DNA of 64,000 nt from Massospora cicadina (lineage: Eukaryota; Entomophthoromycota; Entomophthoromycetes; Entomophthorales; Entomophthoraceae), in contig JAKSZP010000010.1 of NCBI GenBank assembly GCA_022478985.1, forward strand, positions 1 through 64,000, read 5' to 3'. Position numbers and translations under genes: made by a program. The notes below the pieces were generated by a model. That model worked only from the letters and a program-made list of their open reading frames with translations, had not been told where the DNA came from and ran no database searches. The stretch's first letter is position 1, and the number at the start of each line of letters is the position of its first letter. Below are positions 34,340 through 46,388 of the stretch, in pieces.

Positions 34340-35669
34340 CCAAAAGATAAGCCTCAGGAGTCTCTGGTGGGGCCCTCAAATAATGTAAACTTTCTTTAGT
34401 GGAAGACCAAAAAGATTTCAAATGAGGGTGAGATCCAACTGGTATGAGGCGTGACCCACCTTTCTGACGTTGTACGGCCCAATCACTTTGTCCCAAATTT
34501 TGAATAGTTGTTTCATTGGGATGTTTTTAGCATCCAGCATCACGAGATCTTCTTCTTTTTACTCTGGCTCAACTCATTTCTTACCATCAGCGTTCTCCTT
34601 GTAAGCCTGCATGGCTGCATCTAAATTTGTGCTCACCCCTTGGTGTACTTTCTTGATCATTTTGTCAAAGTCCACCACCGCTTCCACCTGTGATCCACAA
34701 TTGGGCTCTATGTTGAAGGCGAGATTGAAGCCATAGTTGGTAAATAAGGGGTAGCAACCTATTGATACATGTTGGTCATTGTTATAACTGAATTGGGCCA
34801 TGGGGAGATGGGAAACCATTCTGAATGATATGCGATGGTGTAACACCACAAGAACTGCTCTAGACACTGGTTCACTATTTTAGTCTGCCCATATGATTGG
34901 TGGTGATAAGCGGTTGGATGGCAGTGACGGATTTGCAGAGTCTTACACAACTCTTCCCAAAAGATGGAGGTAAACTGGGTTCCACGATTGCTGATTATAT
35001 CTTGGGGGACCCCGTGAAGCTCAAACACATTAATGACAAAGAGACTAGCCATATCATCCTCGCTTACTGTGGTTCTGCAGGAACAAAGTGGGCAAACTTT
35101 GTAAAACGGTTCACCACCATGATAGCATCATACCCATTAGATACAGGCAATTCTACAATAAAATCCACCAATAAAGAAGTCCAAGGCCCTTCATCCTTTT
35201 GAACTGGTACCAACAACCCCATTAGTGGCTGTTGATTTGGTTTCATTTGGTTGCAGACCAGGCACTCTTTACAATAACTGATCACCTGAGCGGTTAACCC
35301 CTTCCAATTGTAATTGCAGCAAATTAGCTCCAAAGTCTTCGCCTTCCTAGGATGGCCAACGGTGATTCCATCATGGTTGTCCTGGATAATCTCTAGGCGA
35401 AGTGGTCCAATGGGAAACCATAGGCGCCCCTGAAACCACACCATCTTATCCTTCACGTGGTAACCCCTGGTAATGTCCTCCTGATTCAATGTTCTCCTGT
35501 CAAGGACCATAGTATATTCATCCAGCAAAGGCTGTGAAAGAACTATCTTTCTGAACATACAATACTCCTCCGAATTTTCCAGAGGAGCAAGCGTTGGTCT
35601 GTGGGCTGAGGAAGATGGAAGTTGAGACACAATCTCACCTGGAATAATCATCAAGTGAGTATAATGCAC
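34340..35669 (-). pseudogene. pol: E3 integrase
   Basis: The zinc-binding part is complete (NHDGITVGHPRKAKT and CKECLVC). The first Asp is kept (LLVDFIVELP). The second is lost (IISNRGTQF; normally SDRGTQF), and the catalytic Glu is Lys (GQTKIVNQCLEQ; normally GQTExVNQ). Both catalytic losses are G-to-A in the sense strand. The C-terminal domain is frameshifted before the chromodomain. Confidence 0.88.
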
Positions 35670-35699
35670 ATCTACCCCTTAGTATTGGGAGCTAGTGCA

Positions 35700-36260
35700 G
35701 GGTGCAGCCCAAAGTGTCTTACAAATCATTCTCTTTGCCCTTGATAAACTTATAGGAAAACAAAAATTGGGTTAGGGTCTCATGCCAGTGGGTTTGCCAT
35801 GGGGTCAAGACATGAGGTGCGTGGTAGTACAGTAAGGCACAGTGACCTGTACATATGCGGAAGGGTTAGGATGATCCATGCAAGTGATGACGCCAATAAG
35901 TCAGTGCCTCAACCACTTTGAATAAATCTTTGCCATATACTGCATAGTTTAACTTAGGAAGGGACATCTTCCTGACAAAATATCCCACTGGATGCTCAAT
36001 TCTATCTTTGCATAATTTTAGTAAGGCCACCTCTATGGTGAAGCTGGAGGCTTCAGTATCCACAATAAACTCTTTTTCTATATATACATGGCAAAGGACG
36101 AACATGGAAAATATGGTGCACTTTACGCTTGGAAGACATCCTGCAAAGTTGGGGACCATTAGAGCACTTTTCCCCCACTCGCCTTATACAGGGGCGCCAC
36201 CACTTCAGAAAAAAATTGGTGTGAATTTCTTATGAAACGTAAACGTCCCCAAAAACCTCA
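35700..36260 (-). pseudogene. pol: E3 RNase H
   Basis: 36159-35866 gives EKEFIVDTEASSFTIEVALL, EHPVGYFVRKMSLPKLNYAV and FKVVEALTYWRHHLHGS. The first Asp block reads VDTEAS in place of the usual xTDAS. Confidence 0.82.
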
Positions 36261-37035
36261 ATTACTTGATTGAATTTGGGGTGGGACACTCCAGAATCAC
36301 CTTCTCCTTGTCTGATGTTATCATGTGTACTTGGTCAAACATGACATTGCCCGGAAAGATGACCTGAGAATTGGGTAATTTATATTTTCTTATCTCTAGA
36401 GTAAGGTTGGCTGCTTTTAACCTCTCCACCACTTGCTGAAGGTGCAGTGAATGTGACTCATGATCAGGGGAAAACACCAGAATATCATCCATTTAGGAAA
36501 CCGCGCATACCCCAGTAGGTCCCCAAAGCCACATAATACATTGTTGAATGCTAGCAGGGGCATTCTTAAGCCCAAAGGGCATAACCTGAAATTGGAAAAT
36601 TCCTTTTCTGGTATGGAATGCAGTTAGTCACTCCTGGCCCTTCTTGATCCAGATCTGATTAAACGCGTTTAAGCAATCCAGTTTGGAGAAGAATTTTGCT
36701 TTCTCCACATAGCGTGCAATCTGTGATTCCAAGGGTATGGGAGGTGAATCTGGTACAGTGCTATTGTTTAGGTACACTTAATCTAATAATAGGTGTAAAG
36801 TACCATATGCTTTCTTCATAAAGAGAAGTGGGGAGCATATTGAGGAGGTACGCTGAAGAAATCGCGCCTTTGGCTAATTGCTCCATAACCCACCCATTTA
36901 ATACCGCTCCATCCCATACGGTCAAAGGGTAAATGGGAGAAGATATATGCACCAGATCAACGGTGAGCTTGAACTCACAATAAAACTCAGAATGAAAAGG
37001 TAGTACTTTGGCTGAAGCCACATCAAACAAAGATT
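36261..37035 (-). pseudogene. pol: E3 reverse transcriptase
   Basis: 36492-36262 contains the active-site box MDDILVFS with both aspartates, then HLQQVVERLKAANLTLEIRK. 37030-36761 covers the N-terminal RT region (HSEFYCEFKLTVDL, GWVMEQLAKGAISS). The fingers region between them is broken into three frames. Confidence 0.82.
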
Positions 37036-37560
37036 TTAGCCCCCCCCCAAACAGGAAGGTAAAGGTACCTCCAGTGAGGGCTTCAACAATGGAGCGAGAC
37101 TGAGAGTGTGGATATTGGGCCAGTGGGAAAGATCGCCCTGAGAATTAGCCTCAGACAAAGTGACAACTAATATATGACCATTCTTTAATTTTGAGGACGA
37201 GTTGTTATATTTCAAGTTGGTCCTGACATCAAATTTTCGCCACCACTCTAAACCCAAAATGATGAGTACAAGAGGTTTTTTTAGTACTAGATGGTCCCAA
37301 CCCAAGGGGGGATTCATCGATGTGGTACAAGAGGTTTTTGATTTCTTGGAAACGGTCCATCAAAAGAATCATCCCCACTTGATAAAACACTAACCCCAGA
37401 ATCTTCAGCGTGGGAATACCTTGATAAATCCTTCTACTAACCATACCGCCTGGCAAGTAACTCAGCTCAAGGTAGTCTGCTAGGTCTTGGTCAATAAAAT
37501 TCTCAGAGGCTCCAATATCCACCAAGATAGTAGTGCTAATTTTACCTGAGGGGATGAAAA
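37036..37560 (-). pseudogene. pol: E3 protease
   Basis: MVDIGASENFIDQDLADYL corresponds to the gypsy protease start VDSGASxNFI, with Ser changed to Ile. LIILGLEWWRKFDV near 37270 is the usual 'LGxxWL' end of the domain. Confidence 0.8.
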
Positions 37561-38342
37561 GGTAGCAGTTAACAAAAAATATCCCGAATGATCTTTACTT
37601 ATAGTAGAAAACGCCAACACTTAAACAAAAATCTTCTTCAGGCATTAGTATTCCCCTAGGGTCTGTTTTTTCATCAAAAAATGGATAGGGGATAGTTAGC
37701 CACTCTCACTACTGAGGTGACAAATCCCACAGTATCTTCAGCAGTTGCATAAACATTTAATATTGTAAAAGTAACATCTTCTCCACCTCCTGGGTTCTAC
37801 GGATCATGGCAGTGGTTAAGTGCGGTCTCTCTGGGTTGAGTTGGTATACTGAAAAGGGTTCCATATCAGAGCCATAAGAGAAGTTATTTGGCTCTTTTTT
37901 ATAAAAGAATCAGCTTTATAAAACGCGTTTTGGGCCAAAAACGACACAATACCCATTTTGATGATGAATTGTGCATCGTTATTCAAGGCCATCACCACCA
38001 GGTCCTTTGTTGATGATCCTACCTGCACCATCTGAATGCAGTGCTGAGAAATTCATTTTAATTGTATCAATTTTGTTAATTTTGGTGGAAAGTTGGTTAA
38101 TCACGATTCCTGGATATTGAAGCGTCTGCATCCAACATGTACAAACAAGAAGGGTGGGTACTTTCCAGTGAGAGGTAGCAAGAATAACACTGAGATGCTC
38201 CAACCATTGGCTCAATGAGAAAACTGTGGTGAGTCCTGCCACTGCTGTGACCAACAGCTGGTGAAACCAATTCACACTTTGCTAAAGTCCCACACATATA
38301 ATGTTTGTGCACATAAAAAAAGAGGTTAATTGTCTAATGTCA
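37561..38342 (-). pseudogene. gag: E3 leader and truncated gag
   Basis: Only about 780 bp separate the protease from the LTR, which is too short for a full gag. Minus-strand ORFs at 37816-38031 and 37979-38275 give Gag-like helices (INKIDTIKMN), but no capsid core or zinc knuckle is visible. Probably internally deleted. Confidence 0.5.
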
Positions 38343-38927
38343 TGAGAGTGTCTGTAATTCTCCAGTTTACAGTGAGGTGGTGTGCAGTGCACAATCACAG
38401 CACCATGAAACTTGTCGTCAGTATTAGGAAGAGTATAGCCCCACAGGGGTGCTAGAGTTAATGTAACATAGGGCAAGGGTATTTAACATGGTATATATCA
38501 ATAAGGAGCAAACAAACAACAAGAATTGTGTGGACCCCAAAGAGAAGTGAATATCCAAATGGTGATCTAGGCTGGAGAGCTTGGGTGCCTCAGTCTGGAG
38601 GGGACCAGGGTGGCTCAGAGGTGCACCAGCTGAGATTGTTAAATTTGTGCAAAGAAAATGGCGGATGCTGTTGAGGGTCTCCCCCAAAGAGGCCCGCACA
38701 CAGGCTCGCCCAAGTTAACATATAAAAATGGAAACTAAAAGGGTTTTATTTAAAAGGAATACAACTAATGAGGAAGGTTGGTCTTGAAGAATCATATTTA
38801 AACAAAAGAGGGGGAATCATTGATCAGTGAAAGTGATGCTAAGCCCAGGTCCACCAATAAGCGCACACTTCCATCCAAAAGGTACTATACTTCAAAATTG
38901 ACTAAAAACAAATGATTAATTGAAGTT
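38343..38927 (-). repeat. 5' LTR of E3, truncated
   Basis: Matches 31223 to about 31800. It stops at 38927, where the TGTTATAAG end of the E2 LTR begins. Confidence 0.8.
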
Positions 38928-39428
38928 TGTTATAAGATTGGCGTTTTTGTTAAGATACGTTGTAATCACTATTACGCAGGGTTCAACCCACTGAGCAATA
39001 GGACTATTGATATGAGGATCGTTGCCTTTGAACAACAGAAATAAACTTATTTAAAATTATGGAGAACTTGCTCCCACTATACTTCTTTATTTAATATAAT
39101 AAACACAGCGGATCCTCGTTGTTTCACTCACTCTAAACTATTAACAACCTCCTTTTTCTTGTTTGTCTCCTCTCACTTGTATCATAGTAGCTTCAGATGA
39201 TATCGCTTTCATGGCTTAGTAATTCACTTCGCCATATCTCATTGGTTCCGCCAATTCTTCATTTATTAATTTCCTGATCACCTAATTTGAGGTGATTTCC
39301 CTAACAACCCAATATCACCTCATTTCAAGGCGCTCAAATTATTATAATTCATATCAAACTCGGTGGATTCCATCCATTCCACCATTATGACTTAGGGCTT
39401 ATCATCCAGTCATATTGGAATCGTGACA
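38928..39428 (-). repeat. 3' LTR of E2
   Basis: On the minus strand: TGTCACGATTCC...CAATCTTATAACA, 501 bp. The polypurine tract AAGGAGGGGGTAA lies at 39429-39441. AAGTT precedes it on the left; the matching TSD is not available. Confidence 0.85.
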
Positions 39429-39441
39429 TTACCCCCTCCTT

Positions 39442-40800
39442 GACTGGACAATAGGGCTCCTATTGCTTATACGCCCAGAGGAACTTTGTATGCACTCAGT
39501 TGATGATCCAACCACTAGTGGGGTTCTTGATAGTGTATGCATCTATACCTGTCTTCTCAATGACTTTGAATCGCCCAATTCAGATACTGCCCAGCTTGTG
39601 GTTCCAGCTAGACCCATGTTGATCATGGAATAGGACCATGTCTCCATCTTTGAACTGTGCTAGTCCACTTCTCCATATTTGATCAGCAGCCTGGAACTTG
39701 ATTTTCTTTGCTAAGCTGAACAAGTACACTTCAGTTTGTAATTTAATCAGCATTTTCATTAGGACGTTCAAATATCATTGCAGATCCATTCCGCCAGTGT
39801 CCTCTACACAGGCATACAGAAGTGTGGGCAGAGCAGGGCGCCATCCATAAATCAATTGAAAGGGCTTTCCCCATGGCAGAATGGTAGACAATGCTGTAGG
39901 AAAACACCACTTTAGAAAGGAGGGTACTCCAATTGGAGGGCCTTTCAGTAACCAACTTCTTGAGAATATTCACCAGGGTCCCATTAACCTGTTCAACCAT
40001 TCCATTGGACTCAGGGTGATATGAAGTTTTTAGAAACCTGCGGATGGCCATCATTTCGTTGAGTTTGGGAAGTAATGAGAGGTAAAATTAGTGCTGTTGT
40101 TGGTAAAGATAAACTGTGGGCAGCTGTGATGCTGAATGATGCATTTCATTACAAACTTAGCCACAGTTAATGCCCCCAGATCCCGAATGGCCTGTGCCTC
40201 AACCCACCTGGTCAAGTGGTTAATTGCCACAAGGATATACTTGGACTGGTTAGCTCCTGTTGGTAGAGGGCTGATGACATCAAGGGAAACTTTATGCCAA
40301 GCAAAGTGCAGCTTTACTAACTGGTATGAGGTCTTCCAGTGGAATGGCTTTTCCACTTAGCATTGGTGACAGGAGGAGACAGTATCAAGCACATCGAAGT
40401 TTATGCTTTCCCAGTAATACTGAGGCCACAATAATTTTAACGTCTTGCACACACCACCATGCCTAACTGCCCTATGTGCGCCCATGATTATGTTAGGCTG
40501 TGTTGAGGTTCACGGAAAATTCACTGCGGAATCACCAATCCGCTTGTACAACTCACCATTCCTCTGAAAAGTATTGGCTTACATTTCATACAACGCCTTG
40601 ATGACTTGAGGCGGCTCATCTTTGTACTTTCCGCTGAGCATCTTGTCATACATAATATCTCTCAGATCCGCCATAACGGCAATAGTTGGTAGCCTTGACA
40701 AGCAATCAGCATTCTGGTGTTTTGCTCCTGGTCAGTGAAGGATCTCAAAGTTGTAAGCCTGTAGTTTAAGGGCCCATCGTGCTAGCTGGCCCTCAGGCTC
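39442..40800 (-). pseudogene. pol: E2 integrase
   Basis: 40356-40051 includes HKVSLDVISPLPTGANQSK (first Asp) and IFTNNSTNFTSH, where the second Asp is Asn. 40054-39743 keeps the Glu block (NGMVEQVNGTLVNILKKL). 39771-39580 is the C-terminal domain (LIKLQTEVYLFSLAKK, AADQIW). No chromodomain follows before the polypurine tract. Confidence 0.87.
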
Positions 40801-41345
40801 CTTAAGGTTCTGCAGCCAGCATAACAAGGTGTGATCTGTTACAATTTTTGAATTTTACACCATGCAAATATACTCTGAATTGCTTGTAAGCATAAATCAC
40901 TGCTAAGTACTCCCACCTAGTCACATTATAATTTCGCTCATGGATATTCAGACTTCAACTGCAATACGTCACTGGGTGCTCCTCCCCTCATCATCTTTTT
41001 GAGACAGAAATGCCCCCACAGCATAACGAGATGCATCCGTCTGTACAATGAATTCCTTTTCGAAATTTGGGTAATGTAGCACTGGCGCCTCAATCAATGC
41101 TGTTTGAAGAGTATTGAAGGAGAGTTGACAGTGTTCTGTCCATTCAAACGTGGTGTCCTTTTTAATAACACAGACAATGGACCTCCAATACAACTAAAGT
41201 TAGGTATGAATTAGTGATAGTAGCCAACCATCCCTAAAAATACTTGTATATCTCATTTACTGATTGGTATAGTCATCTCTCATATGGCCTCCACCTTAGC
41301 TGGTTGGGGCCTCAGCCCTGTTGTATCAACTACAAACCCAAGTTT
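40801..41345 (-). pseudogene. pol: E2 RNase H
   Basis: 41193-40969 contains FNTLQTALIEAPVLHYPNF and EFIVQTDASRYAVGAFLSQ, with the first catalytic Asp intact. The C-terminal half, down to about 40700, matches the 'HxxPxxxNxADxxSR' region in another frame. Confidence 0.85.
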
Positions 41346-41743
41346 TTATAACTGATCCTTGAAAAAGTCGCATTTCTGGGGCTTTATCTTGATGTTGGCC
41401 TCAGCCAACCAGCGGAATACCTCTTCTAAATGGCTAAGGTGCTCAGAAAACATTCGGGAGAAAATGTTAATGTAATCAAGGTATACAAGAACGCATGACA
41501 GCTTCAAGTTGCCAAGGATAGTGTCCATCGCCTAATGGAAAGCAGCTGGGGTATTACAAAGCCCTTGGGGTATACGTGTCAGTTGAAAAAGCCCTTTTGA
41601 CGTGATAATGGCGCATTTTTCTTGTTCCACTGCAGGTAACTCAATCTTCCAATAGCCAGATATTAAATCCATTGCAGAGAAGTAACGAGCTCCCCCCAAC
41701 TGGTCCAACGCATTATTAATCCATGGCAAAGGGTATGAGCCCT
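41346..41743 (-). pseudogene. pol: E2 reverse transcriptase, truncated
   Basis: Contains GSYPLPWINNALDQLGGARY, MDLISGYWKIELPAVEQEK, PQGLCNTPAAF and the active-site box as YLDY (normally YLDD). The upstream part of RT is missing because LTR3 abuts it. Confidence 0.85.
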
Positions 41744-42907
41744 TGTTGGGATTTTTGCCCAAATTCCCAGCCTGCTAGATTACCTGGTATTGCTAGGGGA
41801 AAAACTTCCTAAAGCGAAGTGAATTGGAAATTGGTTGACCCAAATTTTGGAGGAACTACGTTTGGGGGATTTTAGGATATATGTCTGGTCATATCCATCG
41901 GGGATCAATCTGGATGAATACCTAATATCTCATTGGGCGGAGCAGCTGACAAAATAGGGGCATCTGATAGTGATTAGCTATCAGGTGTACCAATTAGGAT
42001 CGGTCAGGTTCTATCACCAACTGATTGGGAATGTTTAATGAGTTGCAATGCGATTGATGCCGCCTACAACTAGTGAATTGATCAGTTGACGAAGTGACCT
42101 GCCATAATGGGTAAAAAGTCCAATTACCTAAGCAGGTCGCTAGCCAATTATGGTTGATTTGCTTGGATCAAGAGGAAAAAGTTATGGACACGTTTCCAAC
42201 TCTTTCCATTTGAGGTCTTGAGGATGTCCAACATTGGATTCCTAGCCAGGATGGGGAAGACCATCGCTGCCAAGATGAGGAAGGGTGATTTAATGGCAAC
42301 GACTGCCATTTCATTGAAGAGGCGTCAATCGAGGGTTAGATGGCCAAATCCCCTATAAATTCCCTAGGATTCACTCTAATAAGAAAAAGATAAAAAACAT
42401 AGTAAAAACACATATACACTTATACATTATTACTTTATACATTATTAGTTTACTGTAGATTTGGTAATAGTTAGACTATCAGCATCTAGCGTGAGGATTC
42501 CATCTCAAGGATATTATTGCAGAAGGCAATAATTGGTAGACTCTCAGAGAAGAGTAGAGATCCGAGCAGGGATCTAGAGATGAAGAGAACCACGGCTAAG
42601 GGATTGCTGATGACTGTGTGTTGGGCCAAAGTAGACTGCCATCAGAGGATCTTAACAAAGATTGAGTGGACAGGATTACAGGGAACAAATCCCTATGAGT
42701 ATGATATCAAATATTAATCGGAAATATCAGCCAAAGCGTTGGTCCTGAGAATAACTCTAACTCAACTATGGATAACAGTCATCATACTATTATCAGTTTA
42801 TATATATATTCTTACAACGTGAGGTGCATAAGTGAATTGAACCTGTTCAGTAGAAAGATTACTAGGGTTGACCTCCAATAATCAACCCAACAGAGTAAAT
42901 TTTTACA
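41744..42907 (+). repeat. LTR3: A/B-family 5' LTR in plus orientation
   Basis: Starts TGTTGGGATTTTTGCCC and ends GTAAATTTTTACA. It has the conserved hairpins (first arm pair at about 42096-42138). No TSD partner to the left flank GCCCT is seen. Confidence 0.9.
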
Positions 42908-42910
42908 AGT

Positions 42911-42927
42911 TGGTGCTCATTACAGGG
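42911..42927 (+). other. Primer-binding site after LTR3
   Basis: TGGTGCTCATTACAGGG, one base different from the PBS of element D. Confidence 0.85.
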
Positions 42928-42956
42928 TTAGTTGAGTAGAAGAATTTATTCAGAAT

Positions 42957-43170
42957 GTTGTACAGAGAAGAGATGCACAAGTTGTGGACTGAGGTCGCCA
43001 CAGTGAACCAGAACGCCTTAAACTCTGTGGACCACCAGGTTATGCAGCCTTAGAAAAATGAGTCGCCAAGGTGGAGGAAGGAGTTGACAACATAGCCAAC
43101 TTTGGGAATGAGTTACTTGGCAAAATATACTCGTTAAAGAGGAAAGAAAAGAACCTCATCTGAGAGGTCC
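42957..43170 (+). pseudogene. gag: Gag N-terminus of the LTR3 element
   Basis: ATG at 42957 opens MLYREEMHKLWTEVATVNQN and ALNSVDHQVMQP, then a stop. The N-terminal Gag of element B is MSHKEEMRKSWTEIATVNQN, so this is the same gene. It is cut at 43170 by the LTR of element B. Confidence 0.85.
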
Positions 43171-44351
43171 TGTAAAAATTTACTCCATTGGGTTGATTAT
43201 TGGAGGTCAACCCCAGTAATCTTTTTTACTGCACAGGTTTGATTTTCTCATGCGCCTCGCGTTGTAAGAATATATATAATCCAATAATAGTATGGCAACT
43301 ATTATCCGTAGTCAAGTTAGAATTATCTTCAGGCCCAACGCTTTGGCCAGTATTTCCGATAATACTGAATATTGCACTCTTAAGGATTTGTTCCATAAAA
43401 TTCTGTCCACTCAATCATCATTAAGATCCTCTGATGACAGTCCCTTTGACCCAACACACAGTTGGCAGCAATCCCTTAGCTGTGGTTCCCTTCATCTCTA
43501 GATCCCCACTCGGATCTCTACTCTTCTCTGAGAGTCTACCAATTATTGCCTTCTGCAATAATATCCTTGAGATGGAATCTTCACGCTAGATGCTGATAGT
43601 CTAACTATTACCAAATCTACAGTCGAACTAATAAGGTTCTTTATTTATTCTTTCCCAACTGTAAACTTGTGTCAATCAGTGAGTATTTTCAGTGTAATAC
43701 TTGAGTGTTCTACTACTATACTACTTTACTACTGTACTACTACTTTTGAGTTTTGGGTGTTTTTTTATTATAGTGAATTCTAGGGAATTTATAGGGGATT
43801 CAGTTGTCTAACCCTCAGTTGACACCTCTTTAAATGAAACAGCAGCCGTTACCATTAAATCACCCTTCCTCGTCTCAGCAGCAATGGTCTTCCCCATCCT
43901 GACTATGATTCTGATGTTAGACATCCTCAAAACCTGAAACGAAAAGAGTCAGAAACTTATTTTTAACGTTTTCCTCTTGATCCAAGCAAATCATCCATAA
44001 TTGGCTAGCAACCAATCGATTTGCTAGTTCCAGGTGGCATCACTCACCTTCAACTCATTAAACATTCCCAATCAGTCGGTGATGAAACCTGACTGATCCC
44101 AATCAGTACACCTGATAGTTAATTACTATCAGATGCCCTTATTTCGTCAGTCATTCCACCCAATGAGATATTAAGTATTCATCTGGATCAATCCCCGATG
44201 GATATAACCAGATAAATATTCTAAAATCCCCCAAATGTAGTTCCTCTGAAATTTGGGTCAATCATTTCCAATTCACTTCGCCTTAAGGAATTTTTCCCCT
44301 AGCGATAACAGTTAATCTAGCAGGCTGGGAATATGGGCAAAAATCCCAACA
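43171..44351 (-). repeat. 3' LTR of element B
   Basis: On the minus strand: TGTTGGGATTTTTGCCC...GTAAATTTTTACA. Against 50871-52011 it lacks about 55 bp near 44010, which removes the first hairpin. A short 'tactac' tract at about 43709-43747 is extra. Confidence 0.9.
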
Positions 44352-44918
44352 CATCCCCCATCTTGCCTAGATTTCCAGTGAGAAAAGGACTGGGCATGGA
44401 AACACCGCTTTGGACACCTGGTCAAATACTTCACTGGTTCAAGCGGAGTACTTCATCAATACTTAACACTGCTTAGGATGACCTTTGGCATATGGCATTC
44501 CTCCTCTTCCTCCTTGCTACTGCCTTCTCAGAGCATGGTCCCCATGACCTCTTGTCGTGCCAGGCGATCAATTTACTTGCGATGACCTTTTTCCTGGGAT
44601 CTGGTTTTCTCCCATCAGGGTATATGACCCACTTTCATATTCAGGTTTCTCGGTCCAGCATCCTAGAATTCCTGATTCTCTCCTCATCCTAGACAGGAGA
44701 CTCTTGCCATCGATATTTGTCTTGCAGCTTAATTAAGAATACTCATTTATATTCACCTTTGCTATTTCTTTTATAACCTCTTGGCTGTAAGTCATTCTTT
44801 CCTCAAAAAGCTTATTTCATTAATTTTATGAAATTCCCAAAATTGGAGCCTAATGGAGTGTAGGGTGCATAATGTCAACTTCTATATCAGTCTGATATCC
44901 CCCTCTAGTCCTGCTCAT
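44352..44918 (-). other. Element B 3' non-coding region with polypurine tract
   Basis: The minus strand next to the LTR reads AAGATGGGGGATG. The rest aligns with 8686-9266 of element A without a conserved frame. Confidence 0.65.
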
Positions 44919-46088
44919 ATGTTGAACTCAGAGTCTCACTACCAACAGCCTTTTAACAGTCTATCCAATTCAGACCTCTGCCTCTTCCAGTGAATGAGTT
45001 GGGATGCTCGGTGGACCCTCTTCTATGGTCCTTCCAGGACTCATACGCCTAGCCTGGTGCAAGCAGCTAGTCCTTCCGTCGAGTTACCAGAAATGGTTTC
45101 CAATCCCATCAAAACCAGGCGTGCCATCATTTTGAATAACTCTCTGCCAACTCTTCCCTTACAGTTAATCCCCAAGTTAGACTTCAAAACCCTTCTGGAT
45201 TTGATCCTTTCACTGAGGCTCCAAACATCATTGTCAATGCTCCAAAGGTTATGCCAACTGCTCCAGATCGTTTGTTCCTGGCTGGGTCATATTTGCTCCC
45301 TGAGTTCCTCTTCCAGCTTGGTCAATTCTACAAACCTGCTGTATTGGTTTCTGAGCTCAAAATTGGGAACAGCATTCATACCGAGCTCCCCTATGCTGAA
45401 CTTCATGTGCAATTCACTGAGGCATTGTCATTAGCGCCGAATCCCTCAGATCTGGACAACCTTCTGGATCAGGATACTGCCATTTATGCTCTCCGCTTTG
45501 CCAGCCAAGTTCTTCGAAGTTGGTCAATGAAGCTCCCAGCATCACCTGACTTTCATCAGTCATTCAGCTTCAGCTTCTGCGAAGCTCATAGTCATCATTT
45601 ACAGGATGCAATTCATTTTTTGCATGACTACCTCTTCTCTGGAGCTTCTCATTACTATCTTCCATTGATGGCGCTAATTAGGGTATGATTTGACAACCTC
45701 CCTTGAGTATTCTTCTTTGCTGCTGGCTCACATGTCCAGGGTTCTTGATGAGGCTTGTCAGCAGGCACTCAAGACAGATCTTCTGGTGCCAGTGCCTTAT
45801 CAGGATTACTCGGGGTTATTCGCCAATTGCCTCTTCCTTTGTTGCTGTTTTCCACCCCACTCTGGGGCTTCACAATTGGCATCTTCTGACATATCTATTT
45901 CTCTTCCCCTAGTCACATTTTCTCAGGGCTCAGCATCTGCTCAACAAATGTGGTTTTGAGTAGGACTCGCCATTGCAAGTGTCTGATTGCATATCAATTT
46001 TGACAGAATATTCCTCCCTACTGCGATCCATCCTCCCTCCCCCAAGAGGCGACATAGGCAGAATCATCCCCACACTGAGGACAATTAA
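44919..46088 (+). pseudogene. Antisense accessory ORF of element B (about 389 codons)
   Basis: Starts ATGTTGAACTCAGAG at 44919, at the same place as in element A. A TGA at about 44991 interrupts it. It continues to about 45195, shifts frame (45251-45688), shifts again (45690-45959), and ends ...RRHRQNHPHTEDN at 46086-46088, matching the stop in A. The middle part missing from A's readable frame is clear here: APDRLFLAGSYLLPEFLFQL and GQFYKPAVLVSELKIGN. Differing disruptions in A and B show that both descend from one intact antisense gene. Predicted composition: Leu/Ser/Pro-rich, no membrane segment I would call, basic C-terminus. Confidence 0.8.
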
Positions 46089-46388
46089 AAAAAAAAAAAA
46101 AAAATTTTAAAAATATATCAGCTTCTTTTTTCTACCCACGATTTTTTACATAAATATATATATTATATATATATTATTTTTATATCATTTTTTATTTTCT
46201 ATGGGACTTGACCTTGTTTCAGTTCAGGTCCATCTTTTCCCCCAAACTAGATCCTGGGCACTTAAACCTACCAGTTTTCTATGGTTCAGAGGTCCTTTTT
46301 TTGTACTTAACCATCTAGATTAGTTCAGAGGTCCTTTTTTTGGACTTGACCTAATCATTAGGACATGACCAACTTAATGGTTCATTGG
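46089..46388. repeat. Spacer of element B: A-tract, AT microsatellite and repeated motif
   Basis: A run of about 19 A at 46086-46104 is followed by (AT)n around 46148-46190. Then 'ggttcagaggtcc' and 'agttcagaggtcc' repeat about 50 bp apart. Homologous to 10435-10760. Confidence 0.65.

Larger units (their letters stand above)
31223..38927 (-). mobile_element. Chromodomain Ty3/Gypsy retrotransposon E3
   Basis: Minus-strand element with a 3' LTR (31223 to about 31903), an antisense ORF, pol with a C-terminal chromodomain, protease, a much reduced gag region and a 5' LTR (38343-38927). The 5' LTR is truncated by the E2 LTR. The two LTRs match over roughly 580 bp. No TSD can be checked because the right end is lost, and no TGG-type PBS is seen next to the 5' LTR. 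Orientation is set by pol and by the purine tract at about 31904-31915. Confidence 0.82.
38928..41743 (-). mobile_element. E2: 3' two-thirds of an E-family gypsy element
   Basis: Carries a complete 3' LTR (38928-39428), polypurine tract, integrase, RNase H and the start of RT. It is cut off at 41743 by an A/B-family LTR in the opposite orientation. Same family as E1. Confidence 0.85.

Noticed and set aside
31223..38927. Reading E3 as a plus-strand element whose Gag is the 31992-33705 ORF
   Set aside because: Pol with chromodomain runs on the minus strand and the purine tract fits minus. The A-rich AAAAAAAGAGG near 38325 could be a plus-strand polypurine tract, but no plus-strand pol exists.
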